DNA of 64,000 bases, taken from Idiomarina seosinensis (GTDB taxonomy: Bacteria; Pseudomonadota; Gammaproteobacteria; Enterobacterales; Alteromonadaceae). Below are positions 25,553 to 36,124 of this stretch, piece by piece. Every line of letters begins with the position of its first letter. Positions within the stretch are counted from its first letter, which is position 1. The stretch is from assembly GCF_003987275.1 (NCBI RefSeq), contig NZ_PIQF01000003.1, forward strand, positions 1 through 64,000. The letters are read 5' to 3'. Below the pieces are notes generated by a model. The model ran no database searches and was not told the DNA's origin. It saw only the letters and a program-made list of their open reading frames with translations. The position numbers and the translations under genes were made by a program.

Positions 25553-28018
25553 ATGGCTCTGCCAATCGATCAGATTATTGACCAAGTTGTTGGGCAGTTT
25601 CCTGCTGCCCGGCTTGTGATTCAGGCTCCGCCAGGGGCCGGAAAATCCACTCGGTTGCCGCTGGCGCTGTTGCAAACCAGCGGCACTATTGTAATGTTGC
25701 AACCCCGCCGACTGGCAGCAGTTAATATCGCACACTACTTAGCTGAACAGCTTAATGAACCGGTGGGCCAAACCATCGGCTATATGATTCGTGGCGAGCA
25801 AAAGAAGAGTGCCGCAACTCGGTTAATGATTATCACCGAGGGAGTTTTGGTGCGTTGGCTGCAAAATGATCCTGAATTAGCGGGTATCAGCACGGTTGTA
25901 TTTGACGAGTTCCATGAACGTAACTTATATAGCGACCTAAGCTTGGCATTATTACTGGAAAGCTTAGCGCTACGTCCTGATTTATCGCTACTGATCATGT
26001 CTGCTACGCTGCCGGCTGAACCCATTCAGCAATGGTTGCAGCAACATTTAGAGGAACCGGTTAATATTCTTAAAACTGAGGGGCGTCAGTTTCCGCTCTC
26101 GGTTCATTACCGGCCTTGTGGTCGTCAGCTGTGGCTGCAGTCGCTGACAGATGTTGTGGTTGAAGCTTGTCAGCAAAGCGAGCAGGGCGTGCTGGTATTT
26201 GTTCCGGGCATTCGGGAAATTAACTATCTGGTGAATGCTCTGGCGGAGCGTCTACAGTATCCGGTTCTCTCGTTGCATGGCCGCTTAAGCCTGGTTGAAC
26301 AACGGCAAGCATTGGCGGCGGAGCCGTTGCGGCGAGTAATCGTCGCTACCAATGTAGCAGAAACCTCATTGACCATAGATGGCGTAGACTGTGTTGTCGA
26401 CAGTGGTCGCGAGCGTACGAGTCGCTATCGCCCACACTATTCGGCCAGCCAATTACAGACCCGCTATATTTCTCTTGCCTCTGCTGAGCAACGAGCCGGC
26501 CGGGCTGCCAGGCAGAAGCCGGGAAGCGTCTATCGACTTTGGAGTAAAGCCGATGAACATGGCTTTAACGAGTATGCTGCGGCAGATATAGAGACACAAG
26601 ATCTTACGCAAGTAGTGGCTGAAGTGAGCTTGTGGGGCAGTAGGGTTGAGCAACTGAACTGGTTGACTGCGCCTTCGACCGCAAATAGTGCTCATGCGTT
26701 AGCTGTCTTACAGCGGCTTCAGGTTTTAAATAAAGACTATCAACTAACAGATATCGGCCGTAAGGTCATTGCCCTTGGGGCGGACGTTCGCCTCGCCTGT
26801 GTTGCGGTAGCGAGCCAACACAAAAGTGAAGCGCTACGAGCAGCAGTTGCCAGAGCCCTGGCGACTCTCGAAGAGCCCTCGAAAAAGCATCAGCAAGTAG
26901 ACTTTATACAGGCCGTTAATGAGCACTTTAAGTATCAGCGAAGCTTGCACCGCTGGCAGCAACGTTATCGTTTCTGGTCGCAGCAACTTGCTGTAGGTGC
27001 CGCTACTGACGCTAATAATGAGAAGCTAGCTCAGCAGCTCTTGTATGGCTTTTCTGACCGTATTGGACAGTTTGTTGACGAGCAAACGGTTCAGTTAATA
27101 TCCGGTGCTCGATTGTATAAAACGGAGTTCAAAGCTGACACTGAGTGGGTGTTAGCACTTAATATCCGATTAGCCGACTCGGCCGAGTTTAACCGTGTGG
27201 GGAACCTGCTTCCGCTGGCTTTGGGCAAACTACTTGAACATCCTGCAGTCATTGTTAGCAAAGAACAACGAGTGGATATTAGCCGGCCTGGTAAAGCCCA
27301 AACGGTAAGCGAGACGCGCATTGGAAGACTGCTGGTTGGTAGTCAACCATCGTCTGAGCCGCCAACCCGTCAACAAATTCACAAAGCGCTGCAGCAATGG
27401 CTTAGAGTTAATGGCTTGTCGGCCCTAAACTGGTCGTCAGACGCGGTTAACTATTGGCAGCGACTGTACTACTTTTTTTATCACCAGTCTTTACATACTG
27501 GTGAGCTTAGTCAACTAGCGCCAACCGAAGAGAACCTGCTTGATCAGCTGTCAGAATGGGCGGAACCGTATTGGACTGAGATTAGTTCGCTGAATCAGCT
27601 GAAGCGTTGGAATCCGCTACCAGCCCTTAAGCAACTGCTCGACTACTCTCAGCAACAGCTATTCGAACAATGTTGTCCTAAAGTCTGGCAAGCACCAAGT
27701 GGTCGAGAGGTTGTGATAATGTATCCGGCGTTAAAAGAAACTGAGCAGGGCATTAAGGCGCGGGCAGAAGTAAAATTGCAGGAAGCTTTTGGTGAACCGG
27801 CATCGCCTGTGTTAATGAAGGGGCAACAGCGGTTAACGCTCGATTTACTGTCGCCGGCCGGACGCCTGTTGCAGCGCACCGAAGATTTAGCCAGCTTTTG
27901 GGAGAATGCGTATCCCCAAGTGAGAAAAGAAATGCGTGGGCGCTACCCCAAGCACCCATGGCCTGAACAACCGCAGAGCGCAGAGGCGACTCGCAAAACT
28001 AATCGGCAGTTACGATGA
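25553..28018 (+). CDS. hrpB: ATP-dependent RNA helicase HrpB
   Basis: DEAH-box helicase of the HrpB family, thought to act in mRNA handling. The 821-aa protein has motif I GAGKST (28-33), motif II DEFHER (about 120-125), motif III SAT (about 147) and motif VI QRAGRAAR (about 309-316; family usually QRAGRAGR). The length fits E. coli HrpB (809 aa). The stop overlaps mrcB by 4 bp, a conserved hrpB-mrcB arrangement. Confidence 0.95.
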   Translation: MALPIDQIIDQVVGQFPAARLVIQAPPGAGKSTRLPLALLQTSGTIVMLQPRRLAAVNIAHYLAEQLNEPVGQTIGYMIRGEQKKSAATRLMIITEGVLVRWLQNDPELAGISTVVFDEFHERNLYSDLSLALLLESLALRPDLSLLIMSATLPAEPIQQWLQQHLEEPVNILKTEGRQFPLSVHYRPCGRQLWLQSLTDVVVEACQQSEQGVLVFVPGIREINYLVNALAERLQYPVLSLHGRLSLVEQRQALAAEPLRRVIVATNVAETSLTIDGVDCVVDSGRERTSRYRPHYSASQLQTRYISLASAEQRAGRAARQKPGSVYRLWSKADEHGFNEYAAADIETQDLTQVVAEVSLWGSRVEQLNWLTAPSTANSAHALAVLQRLQVLNKDYQLTDIGRKVIALGADVRLACVAVASQHKSEALRAAVARALATLEEPSKKHQQVDFIQAVNEHFKYQRSLHRWQQRYRFWSQQLAVGAATDANNEKLAQQLLYGFSDRIGQFVDEQTVQLISGARLYKTEFKADTEWVLALNIRLADSAEFNRVGNLLPLALGKLLEHPAVIVSKEQRVDISRPGKAQTVSETRIGRLLVGSQPSSEPPTRQQIHKALQQWLRVNGLSALNWSSDAVNYWQRLYYFFYHQSLHTGELSQLAPTEENLLDQLSEWAEPYWTEISSLNQLKRWNPLPALKQLLDYSQQQLFEQCCPKVWQAPSGREVVIMYPALKETEQGIKARAEVKLQEAFGEPASPVLMKGQQRLTLDLLSPAGRLLQRTEDLASFWENAYPQVRKEMRGRYPKHPWPEQPQSAEATRKTNRQLR

Positions 28019-30282
28019 AAAATAAACCCTGGTTACGATACCTATTAGTAACAGCTTTAAAACTCGCCGTGGTGGTTAGTACCGCATTAGTATTTTATTT
28101 GATGTATTTAGACGCAAGCTTGTCCCGGGTTTTCGCGTCCGAGAGGTATCAGGCACCCGCGTTAGTTTATGCTTCCGAGACCAGTATATATCCAGGTAAA
28201 AGGCTGACTAAGCAGCAGTTGATACGGCAACTTGAGCGATTAAGTTATCAGCGTAGCACTAATACGGAAGAGACCGGTTATTACTCTCATGCCGGGAGCA
28301 CTTTAATGGTACACCGGCGGCCTTTTGAGTTCGCTGATGGGCCGCAAATGTCACGCCGCGTCGAAATACGTTTTGATGGTAACACGGTGCAATCTATTAG
28401 AGACTGGTCGAGTAGTGCAGCCTTACGAGAATTGCGGCTGGAGCCGCAGCTGGTAGGGCGTATTAATCCGTTGGATAACGAAGATCGACTGTTGATTGGG
28501 CTTGAACTGGTGCCTAATTTACTGATTGAGACACTACTTTTAGTTGAGGATCGAAACTTTTACCACCACTCCGGTGTTTCCCCATGGTCGGTAATGCGGG
28601 CGCTCGTAGCTAATATTAAAGCGGGGCGAACGGTTCAGGGGGGATCAACGCTGACCCAACAGCTGGTAAAAAATCTCTACTTAACTCGCGAGCAAACGCT
28701 GTGGCGTAAATTTCATGAAGCGATGATGGCACTGGTCATCGATTATAGGTTTGATAAGAATACTATTTTAGAGACTTACCTGAATGAGGTTTATTTTGGT
28801 CAGGATGGACGCCATGCAATTCATGGTATCGGACTGGCTAGCCAGTACTATTTTGGCCGTCAGGTACAAGAGCTTACAGCTTCACAAGTGGCGTTATTAA
28901 TCGCTATGGTTAAGGGACCATCGTATTATGACCCACGGCGTTACCCTGAACGCGCGAAAAGCCGTCGAGATACTATTTTACGGCTGATGTACGAGAATGA
29001 CTTACTGGCTAAGTCAAACTATATAGCCGCCGTAGAAACACCATTAGTGGTAAGAGAAAGTCGCAGGTTAGTCGAAGAGGGTTATCCGCACTATATCGAC
29101 AGAATACGCCGTGAACTGGGTAAAATTGTACTGCCGCCAGATTGGCATGAAGTCGGCTTAAAAATATATACCGCCATGGATGTTGAATTGCAATCGACGG
29201 CACAAAAAGCATTAGCCGCGGGTGTTCCGGGTAAAGACATGGAAGGAATACAGGGCGCAATGGTCATCAGTGATTATCGTCAGGGAGGCATCCGTGCGCT
29301 AGTGGGATCAACGGTGCCAAGTGCGCTGGGCTTTAACCGCGCGTTAATGGCTTTGCGCCCTATCGGCTCGCTGATTAAACCCGTTATTTACGCGTCTGCG
29401 ATGACTGTTTCCGATAAAATGCACCTAGGCAGTCGGGTGGTTGACGAACCTGTATCGCTGGAAGATGAACATGGCAAACCCTGGCAACCCGAAAATTATG
29501 ATAAGGAATATTTGGGGGAAATGCTGATATATGAAGCTTTGGTGAAGTCGCGGAATATACCAGCAGTGCGCATTGGCCTTCGGGTTGGAACTAAAACCTT
29601 GGTTAATTATTTGAAAGCCATGGGTGTCACTACCCCTATCAATAGCTATCCGTCGTTAACTTTAGGAGCGGTTGAGTTATCGCCACTAGCGGTAAATCGT
29701 ATTTTTGCCACTATTGCCAATGATGGCAAATATCAGCCATTGCGTGCCATTACCAGTATTACCACACATAGCGGTGAAACTGTCTATAAAGCGTCAGACA
29801 CCAAGCCTGAACCGGTGTATTCCACGGCAGTTAGCTATATGACCCGATATGGCATGGCCGGTGTTGTTTCGCAAGGCACAGCCAGTGCTTTGCAAGATGT
29901 TCTGGATGGTGCCACGGTTGCTGCGAAAACAGGAACAACGAACGATTATAAAGACAGTTGGTTTGTCAGTGTTGATGGTGACAACGTAGTGACAACATGG
30001 CTAGGTCGGGACGACAATCAACCGACCGGCTTTACCGGGAGTAGCGGCGCGTTGCAGGTGACCCGCGAGGTATACCGGCAGGCACCACCGAGACCTATGT
30101 CGTTGCGACCCGTTGATGGGGTAACTCTACAGAGTTTCCATCGTTTAAAAGGGGTTAGAATTCCTGCGGATTGCCAGCAAGCGGTTAGCTTACCGGCACC
30201 TCCTCTGTCGCTCGAAGACGACATTAACTGTAATGCCGAAATCGAGCAGAAGAGCTGGTTAGAGCGTTTATTTGGCGGCTAA
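28015..30282 (+). CDS. mrcB: Penicillin-binding protein 1B (bifunctional glycosyltransferase/transpeptidase)
   Basis: Class A PBP that polymerises and cross-links peptidoglycan. The 755-aa protein has a short cytoplasmic tail, TM at about 9-31, a UB2H-like segment (about 60-145), the glycosyltransferase domain with EDRNFY (E178) and NEVYFG (E258), and QGGSTLTQQ (208-216). The transpeptidase has SLIK (S452 nucleophile, K455), SRN (512-514) and KTGT (638-641). Its 5' end overlaps hrpB by 4 bp and its 3' end overlaps hemL by 15 bp on the other strand. LpoB is not in the window. Confidence 0.97.
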   Translation: MKNKPWLRYLLVTALKLAVVVSTALVFYLMYLDASLSRVFASERYQAPALVYASETSIYPGKRLTKQQLIRQLERLSYQRSTNTEETGYYSHAGSTLMVHRRPFEFADGPQMSRRVEIRFDGNTVQSIRDWSSSAALRELRLEPQLVGRINPLDNEDRLLIGLELVPNLLIETLLLVEDRNFYHHSGVSPWSVMRALVANIKAGRTVQGGSTLTQQLVKNLYLTREQTLWRKFHEAMMALVIDYRFDKNTILETYLNEVYFGQDGRHAIHGIGLASQYYFGRQVQELTASQVALLIAMVKGPSYYDPRRYPERAKSRRDTILRLMYENDLLAKSNYIAAVETPLVVRESRRLVEEGYPHYIDRIRRELGKIVLPPDWHEVGLKIYTAMDVELQSTAQKALAAGVPGKDMEGIQGAMVISDYRQGGIRALVGSTVPSALGFNRALMALRPIGSLIKPVIYASAMTVSDKMHLGSRVVDEPVSLEDEHGKPWQPENYDKEYLGEMLIYEALVKSRNIPAVRIGLRVGTKTLVNYLKAMGVTTPINSYPSLTLGAVELSPLAVNRIFATIANDGKYQPLRAITSITTHSGETVYKASDTKPEPVYSTAVSYMTRYGMAGVVSQGTASALQDVLDGATVAAKTGTTNDYKDSWFVSVDGDNVVTTWLGRDDNQPTGFTGSSGALQVTREVYRQAPPRPMSLRPVDGVTLQSFHRLKGVRIPADCQQAVSLPAPPLSLEDDINCNAEIEQKSWLERLFGG

Positions 30283-31557
30283 TTTGGCAAATGCGGTTTT
30301 GGCCGCAGCCAAGGTATCTTTAATGTCTTGCTCGGTGTGAGCCGCAGACATAAAACCACCCTCAAAGGCGGATGGCGCTAAATAAACACCTTGTTCCAGC
30401 ATGGAATGGTAAAAGCTACGGAAGTGCTCCATATTACATTGGGTTGCCTGTTGGTAAGTGGTTACTTCCTTGTCGGTTGTAAAAAAGAAACCAAACATAG
30501 AGCCCGCGCGATTGGTGGTTAACGGAACACCTGCTTCATCGGCAAGTTGTTGTAGCCCGTCCAGCAACTGATCAACCCGCGCATAAAGTTGTTCATATAA
30601 CCCCGGCTTAGATAACTGAGTTAAAGCAGCCAATCCGGCGGACATGGCAACCGGGTTTCCAGATAAAGTTCCGGCCTGATAGACAGGTCCATTCGGCGCT
30701 ATATAATCCATTACTTCCGTTTTACCACCAAAGGCACCTACCGGCATCCCACCGCCAATGACTTTACCCAATGTGGTTAAATCAGGGATCACTCCGTAAC
30801 GTTCCTGAGCACCACCTGGCGCCGCTCGGAAGCCACTCATTACTTCGTCAAAAATTAATACAGAACCGTAGTTGTCGCAGATATCTCGTAGACCTTCTAA
30901 AAAGCCGGGAACCGGCGGAATACAGTTCATGTTTCCAGCCACTGGCTCAACAATGATACAGGCAATTTGATCGCCGACTTCTTCGAATATCTGCTTAACA
31001 GAGTCGATGTTATTATAATCAACGGTTAACGTATGCTTGGCAAAATCTTCTGGAATACCGGGCGAGTTGGGAACGCCAAGTGTCAGTGCACCAGAGCCGG
31101 CCTTAACCAGTAACGCATCGGCATGGCCGTGGTAGTTACCTTCAAACTTAAGTATTTTGTCCCGGCCGGTATAGCCTCGTGCCAGGCGGATAGCGGTCAT
31201 CGTTGCTTCAGTGCCAGAGTTGACCATACGTACTTTTTCGATAGACGGTACGATATCTTTGATTTTTTCAGCCATGGTTATTTCGACTTCGGTAGGGGTA
31301 CCAAAGCTTAAACCACGCTGAGCAGCCTCAATAGTTGCTTCCAGCACCTGCGAGTTGTTGTGGCCTAGTATCATAGGTCCCCACGAGCCGACATAGTCGA
31401 TGTAACGTTTACCGTCAGCATCGAACATGTATGCACCTTCAGCACGCTCAAAGAAAATTGGACTACCACCCACACCGTTGAAAGCGCGCACCGGAGAATT
31501 AACACCTCCGGGAATACTCAGTTGGGCTTTTTTAAACAGTTCTTCAGAACGACTCAT
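30268..31557 (-). CDS. hemL: Glutamate-1-semialdehyde 2,1-aminomutase
   Basis: PLP enzyme forming 5-aminolevulinate in the C5 heme pathway. The 429-aa protein has the PLP aminotransferase signature [11 protein letters not shown] (234-244; D237) and the Schiff-base lysine K265 in [10 protein letters not shown]. The ATG at 31557 has an AAGGAA-type site. It follows pyrB by 26 bp and overlaps mrcB convergently by 15 bp. hemJ, another heme gene, lies just upstream of pyrB. Confidence 0.97.
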   Translation of the reverse strand: MSRSEELFKKAQLSIPGGVNSPVRAFNGVGGSPIFFERAEGAYMFDADGKRYIDYVGSWGPMILGHNNSQVLEATIEAAQRGLSFGTPTEVEITMAEKIKDIVPSIEKVRMVNSGTEATMTAIRLARGYTGRDKILKFEGNYHGHADALLVKAGSGALTLGVPNSPGIPEDFAKHTLTVDYNNIDSVKQIFEEVGDQIACIIVEPVAGNMNCIPPVPGFLEGLRDICDNYGSVLIFDEVMSGFRAAPGGAQERYGVIPDLTTLGKVIGGGMPVGAFGGKTEVMDYIAPNGPVYQAGTLSGNPVAMSAGLAALTQLSKPGLYEQLYARVDQLLDGLQQLADEAGVPLTTNRAGSMFGFFFTTDKEVTTYQQATQCNMEHFRSFYHSMLEQGVYLAPSAFEGGFMSAAHTEQDIKDTLAAAKTAFAKLAAK

Positions 31558-31583
31558 ACTAAGACTTCCTTAAAAATTTAAAT

Positions 31584-32597
31584 TTATAACCGGCTTTTCT
31601 CACTGTACCAGTTAACAGGACATTCATATTGGTCTACTTGATCGACAACACCCAATGTTAAAGCAAATAGTGCCATCCGAATTAGCACGCCGTTGTCGGC
31701 TTGCCTGAAAATAGCCAGATTCGGATTTTGATTCAAATCATTATCAAGCTCGTTGGCTTCGGACCGGGAGTCTCGAGGTAACGGGTGCATAATGACCGTG
31801 TTGGGTTTGTAATGCTTCGTGTAAATCTCTTGGTTTAAGCGGAATTTACCGCGATATTGATCGGCGTCTTCGGGGGACGCAAATCGTTCTTGCTGAATAC
31901 GAGTTTGGTAAACAATATCAGCGGCAACAATGCCATCTACCTTCTCGGTGACTTGATATTGATGACCTGCTTTATCCAATGTGTCTAAAACGCTGCTCGG
32001 CATGGCGAGTTCGCGTGGCGAAATTAAGGTAAATCGGACATTGTTGTACATCGACAGTAATTTAGATAATGAATGTACAGTACGTCCAAACTTAAGGTCT
32101 CCGATCATGCAAATATGCATATTATCGATGCCCTGACCATGATAAGCCAATTCCTTTTGAATCGTGTACAAGTCTAATAGGGCTTGAGTGGGGTGTTCAT
32201 TGGCGCCGTCGCCGCCGTTAATAACCGGTACCCGGCTGCCTTCAGAAAACTCACTTACGGAACCCGCTTTTGGATGGCGCATGGCAATGACATCGCTGTA
32301 ACTACTAAGAACCCGTGCCGTATCATAAAGCGACTCGCCTTTCGCAATGGCTGAACTTTCCATGCCGGTGGTTTCGCGCACCTCACCGCCTAATAAATTA
32401 AAGGCAGTGCCAAAGCTAACCCGGGTACGGGTTGATGGCTCAAAAAATAAATTGCCAAGGATCGCCCCTTCTAACACTTTGGTGCGCTTTTTTCGACGAG
32501 CGTATGGCTGCATTTTGTCGGCCACAGTGAAAATATAGTCGATGCTATCGCGGTCGAATTGGTTAACGGAGAGAATATTTGAACCGGTGAAATTCAT
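31584..32597 (-). CDS. pyrB: Aspartate carbamoyltransferase catalytic subunit
   Basis: Joins carbamoyl phosphate and aspartate in pyrimidine synthesis. The 337-aa protein has the carbamoyl-phosphate loop FEPSTRTR (52-59), HPTQALLDLY and MHPLPRDSR (about 268-276). It is longer than E. coli PyrB (311 aa), the type found in several Alteromonadales, with no pyrI next to it, so it may function without that regulatory subunit. It lies 71 bp after hemJ and 26 bp before hemL. Confidence 0.95.
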   Translation of the reverse strand: MNFTGSNILSVNQFDRDSIDYIFTVADKMQPYARRKKRTKVLEGAILGNLFFEPSTRTRVSFGTAFNLLGGEVRETTGMESSAIAKGESLYDTARVLSSYSDVIAMRHPKAGSVSEFSEGSRVPVINGGDGANEHPTQALLDLYTIQKELAYHGQGIDNMHICMIGDLKFGRTVHSLSKLLSMYNNVRFTLISPRELAMPSSVLDTLDKAGHQYQVTEKVDGIVAADIVYQTRIQQERFASPEDADQYRGKFRLNQEIYTKHYKPNTVIMHPLPRDSRSEANELDNDLNQNPNLAIFRQADNGVLIRMALFALTLGVVDQVDQYECPVNWYSEKSRL

Positions 32598-32668
32598 GGT
32601 GTTGTGCGCCTTTTGTCGCCGAAAGTCACTGGACCAACACTATAGCAAATTTCACCGTCAAAAAGAAT

Positions 32669-33100
32669 CTAGTATGGCTTGACCACCGCTAAAATAACTA
32701 CGGCTAACAGAATGAGTACTGGCAGTTCATTAAATACCCGGTAAAAGCGGTGACTGCGCTTATTGCGGTTGTGTTTAAAGTCGCTAAGTAGTTTAAAACA
32801 GTAGCCATGATAAAGATAAAGTATCGTAACCAGTAATAATTTAGTGTGCATCCAGCCGCTGGCTGCTAGCCAGGCGCTGCCATAAGAGACCATCAGAATA
32901 ACACCAAAAATAAGAGTTAAAATGGCAAAGGGTGTCACGAAATACAGTAGCTTTCGTTCCATCACTTTAAACTGTTGATCGACTGCCGAATGGTTGTTCA
33001 TTGCATGGTAGACGAACAGTCTCGGCAAATAAAAAATACCGGCAAACCACGCGACCATAAAGAAAATGTGTAGTGCTTTAACCCATATTAACCCACTCAT
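32669..33100 (-). CDS. hemJ: HemJ-type protoporphyrinogen IX oxidase
   Basis: A 143-aa integral membrane protein of the HemJ (formerly UPF0093) family, which oxidises protoporphyrinogen IX to protoporphyrin IX, replacing HemG/HemY. It shows four TM helices (about 5-25, 52-72, 80-100, 122-142) and the conserved H11, R27 and H32 (PRLFVYH) that the family uses for heme and catalysis, plus MERKLLYFVTPF. It lies between the chloride-transporter gene (24 bp) and pyrB (71 bp). hemL is close by, making a heme-linked cluster. Confidence 0.9.
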   Translation of the reverse strand: MSGLIWVKALHIFFMVAWFAGIFYLPRLFVYHAMNNHSAVDQQFKVMERKLLYFVTPFAILTLIFGVILMVSYGSAWLAASGWMHTKLLLVTILYLYHGYCFKLLSDFKHNRNKRSHRFYRVFNELPVLILLAVVILAVVKPY

Positions 33101-33124
33101 CGGTACTCTCTTATTAACCGGTTA

Positions 33125-34819
33125 TTAGGACAGCTCTCGCTGCAATGCTTTTCGAACCACTTCCCAGGTGACCACACCGCAGGGTTCACTCTGACCATGA
33201 TCATAAATATAGACAGCACCGCGCCTGGCGCCACTTAATTCATCCCAGACCTCAGCTAATGTGGAAGTCACCTTGAGTCCGGTAATAGGCATATAGTTAA
33301 GCGACGGACTGTCGCCAGCGCCGATATCATAAGTAACTAAACGGTAACTGGCCCGATTATCGTCGTCGATGTCCATAACCACAACAGTTTGGTTGGCCGA
33401 ATTTTCTAGTACGTCCAGCAACTCGTTTTGAGTAGGCTCTATCAGCAGCTTAAAGTCGGACTCCATGACGTGTTCAACCCCGGTCTTTTGTAACGCAATG
33501 GCGACCGGTGGAATTTGATAGGGCAAATCTTGTAAATCTAACTGCGAAATGAATATCGACTTGGAATTGAATAATTGCGACGAAATTAGGTAAGCTGGCA
33601 CAATCACTAACATTGCCGGAATAATAATTTCGACGCTTCGGGACAATTCGACAATGGCTAATAACGCAGCCATTGGTGCATGAATGGAGGCTGCCAGAAT
33701 ACCGGCCATACCGAGAAGGATGAAGGTATCGTATTGTAACAATTGATCAAGTTGCAATGAGTTCACGATGCTGGTGAATAGCGCCGCAACCACTGCACCA
33801 ATACCGAATACGGCACCGATGAGTCCTCCCGGGATCCCCATCCCCAGCGCCACTGCGCTGGCAATTAATTTGGCGAACAACAAGGTAAATAATATCGATA
33901 ATTCATTTTGATGTTGTAAAACCTGCTGGATAGCAGTGAGTCCGGGGCCTAAGCTAGTGGGTATAATAATTGCCAAAAAGGCGGTGATTAAGCCGGCAAA
34001 CAGCAAGCGAGTAATTAGCCCCATGTCCTTTACTGTTTCCATCACATCCAGCATTAATCGCTTAAAAATAACGCCACTAAAGCCAAGCACAATACCTAAG
34101 GCGACCACCCAGCCAAGCTGAATATTCGGTACCTCAGATGCTTGTAACATCGCGAGCTCCGATGCCGGACCAAAAATTTGCTCGGTAATCAACGAGCCAG
34201 CCACGGCTGCCAGCATTACCGGAATAAAAATATGCACTTTATACTCGCGCAACACCACTTCCATCACCAGCACCATAGCAGCAATAGGAGTATTAAAAGA
34301 GGCAGCGATGGCGGCAGCTATGCCGCATGCGGCTAGTGTCCGGATGGCATTTTTGGGAGTATCGACGTGGTAACCAACCCAAGTGCTGGCGGCAGCGCCC
34401 AGGTGCACTGCGGGACCTTCTCGGCCAACACTAAACCCGGCAACCAGGGCAATAATACCGCCAAAAAATTGATTAACGGTGCTACGCCATGGCAGCATGC
34501 CATAATGTTGTTTCATGCGATGAACAACGTACGGGATGCCCATACGAACTCGGCGTGAGCGCGATAAGCTAAACAGCAGAAAAATAACGACAACGGCTCC
34601 TATCGGGAGCGCAAATCGAGTAAAAGTCGGCAAAGGCTGTTGCCAATGGGTGAAGTTCCCGACAACATAGGCGCCTTGCTCAATCGCAAAACGAAATACG
34701 ACAATCACTAACGCCGCCGCAATACCGCCAAGCACGCCCAATAAGCAAATAGCGATGGTCGTGGTCGGTGCAGCGAGCTGTTTACGCAAACTCTTTTTAA
34801 GTGCCTGAGCCTGGGGCAT
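33125..34819 (-). CDS. CLC-family chloride channel/antiporter with C-terminal CBS domains
   Basis: A 564-aa chloride transport protein with about 18 membrane helices (roughly 20-420) and a CBS-like cytoplasmic tail (about 440-560). The gating-glutamate motif GREGPAVH (132-139, E134) and the selectivity segment GIPGGLIGA (about 325-333) are present. The N-terminal GSGIP motif is altered to RMGIP (92-96). The position of the internal proton-gate glutamate (E203 of E. coli ClcA) is V188, following E187; Val at that place is what CLC channels carry. Activity could be channel-like or altered exchange. It starts the clcA-hemJ-pyrB-hemL run. Confidence 0.9.
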   Translation of the reverse strand: MPQAQALKKSLRKQLAAPTTTIAICLLGVLGGIAAALVIVVFRFAIEQGAYVVGNFTHWQQPLPTFTRFALPIGAVVVIFLLFSLSRSRRVRMGIPYVVHRMKQHYGMLPWRSTVNQFFGGIIALVAGFSVGREGPAVHLGAAASTWVGYHVDTPKNAIRTLAACGIAAAIAASFNTPIAAMVLVMEVVLREYKVHIFIPVMLAAVAGSLITEQIFGPASELAMLQASEVPNIQLGWVVALGIVLGFSGVIFKRLMLDVMETVKDMGLITRLLFAGLITAFLAIIIPTSLGPGLTAIQQVLQHQNELSILFTLLFAKLIASAVALGMGIPGGLIGAVFGIGAVVAALFTSIVNSLQLDQLLQYDTFILLGMAGILAASIHAPMAALLAIVELSRSVEIIIPAMLVIVPAYLISSQLFNSKSIFISQLDLQDLPYQIPPVAIALQKTGVEHVMESDFKLLIEPTQNELLDVLENSANQTVVVMDIDDDNRASYRLVTYDIGAGDSPSLNYMPITGLKVTSTLAEVWDELSGARRGAVYIYDHGQSEPCGVVTWEVVRKALQRELS

Positions 34820-34913
34820 TTAAGTCATCCTAAAGTCAGCGGTAGTGTCGTATTATTGGTAATTAGAGTTTAACATAACAGTCTCGGACGATATTGGGAA
34901 CAAACTGATTTAC

Positions 34914-35636
34914 ATGAAAAAATTCCTGCAGTTAGGTTATTGGAAAGAACGCTTTGGGCGGTTGCCTGTGGTGCTGTTAATAACAGTATTTTGCGCAGCC
35001 GTTATTTACCTAGCCTATTACGGCGGGGTGTGGCATGCGGCCCACTTAAAAACTCAGGTTAGCGAGCAGCAACAGCAGCTGCAGCAGCTTTATCAACAGC
35101 TGGAGCGGATGGAATACCAACGTAATGTATTGCAGGTTGAGCTGGATATAGAAAAATCATCTAACCAAGGGCTGCAGCAACAACTCGGACTTCTTCAGGA
35201 AGAAAACTATAGTCTGCGAGAGAATGTTGCCTTTTACCAAAAAATTATGGCTCCGGAGCTGCAACAGGGAGGCGTGATCATTGAGTCACTGGCGTTATCA
35301 GCTAATCAAGCCGAGCGGCACTTTCATTTCTCGCTGGCATTATTGCAGGTAGAACAGCGGCGCAGCTTAGTCGAGGGAGAAATTGCTATCCAGTTGGTTG
35401 GTCGTAAAGATGGTAAAGAGAAACGTTACGACTTATTGGAATTAGCGAATATCAAGCAAGTCGATCATAATTTTGCGATGCGCTATTTCACCCTATACGA
35501 AGGCGACTTTTTTCTGCCCGAAGGTGTTGTTCCCGAGCGTATTGACGTAACTGCCACTCTGACAAGAGGCGCAAAAGGGCAGTTGGAGAGAAGTTTCTTT
35601 TGGCAAGATAGTCTTCGTGCTGAAGGCAATACTTGA
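34914..35636 (+). CDS. DUF6776-type single-pass membrane protein with coiled coil
   Basis: A 240-aa protein with an N-terminal TM helix (about 17-36), a glutamine-rich coiled coil (about 45-115, repeated leucines) and a small C-terminal beta-rich domain (about 125-235). Alteromonadales carry similar proteins (DUF6776, as I recall) next to erpA. No catalytic residues are seen; an envelope scaffold role is possible but unproven. erpA follows 65 bp later. Confidence 0.8.
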   Translation: MKKFLQLGYWKERFGRLPVVLLITVFCAAVIYLAYYGGVWHAAHLKTQVSEQQQQLQQLYQQLERMEYQRNVLQVELDIEKSSNQGLQQQLGLLQEENYSLRENVAFYQKIMAPELQQGGVIIESLALSANQAERHFHFSLALLQVEQRRSLVEGEIAIQLVGRKDGKEKRYDLLELANIKQVDHNFAMRYFTLYEGDFFLPEGVVPERIDVTATLTRGAKGQLERSFFWQDSLRAEGNT

Positions 35637-35701
35637 CCAAAATACTCAACTAAGAGAAAATTGGACTTTGTAGTACTAAACATTAAAAAAGGCGATTGTT
35701 G

Positions 35702-36052
35702 ATGACGACTTCTGTCGAACAAGCTATGCCCATCGAATTTACCGAGCAAGCGGCAAAGCAAGTAAAAAAGTTAATTGCCGAAGAAGAAAACCCTGAGCTA
35801 AAACTGCGGGTGTTTGTTACTGGCGGTGGTTGCTCTGGATTTCAGTATGGCTTCACGTTTGACGAAAAAGCGAATACGGGTGATATGCAAATTGAGAAAG
35901 AAGGGGTGATGTTGGTTGTTGACCCCATGAGTTTGCAATACCTGGTTGGCGGCGTGGTCAATTATGAAGAGGGATTACAGGGTTCACGCTTTTTTGTGGA
36001 AAACCCCAATGCGACGACTACCTGTGGTTGTGGCTCTAGCTTCTCTATTTAA
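35702..36052 (+). CDS. erpA: Iron-sulfur cluster insertion protein ErpA
   Basis: A-type carrier that hands Fe-S clusters to apoproteins such as the isoprenoid enzymes IspG/IspH. The 116-aa product has the three cluster-binding cysteines C44 (GGGCSG), C108 and C110 (TCGCGSS) and the near-perfect ErpA core [10 protein letters not shown]. The ATG at 35702 is chosen over an in-frame TTG at 35696 because it fits the family N-terminus. Confidence 0.97.
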   Translation: MTTSVEQAMPIEFTEQAAKQVKKLIAEEENPELKLRVFVTGGGCSGFQYGFTFDEKANTGDMQIEKEGVMLVVDPMSLQYLVGGVVNYEEGLQGSRFFVENPNATTTCGCGSSFSI

Positions 36053-36124
36053 TCCAACTGATACTGATTTAACGCTCTAAATCATATAGAATGCCCCTTT
36101 AAATTAAAGGCTGACGGGGGTTCT

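Noticed and set aside
36096-36110. Hairpin cctttaa/ttaaagg before pepQ as a translational switch
   Set aside because: The stem is short and AT-rich, and a likely -10 (tataga) around 36085 would put the transcription start inside it, so it may not be fully transcribed.
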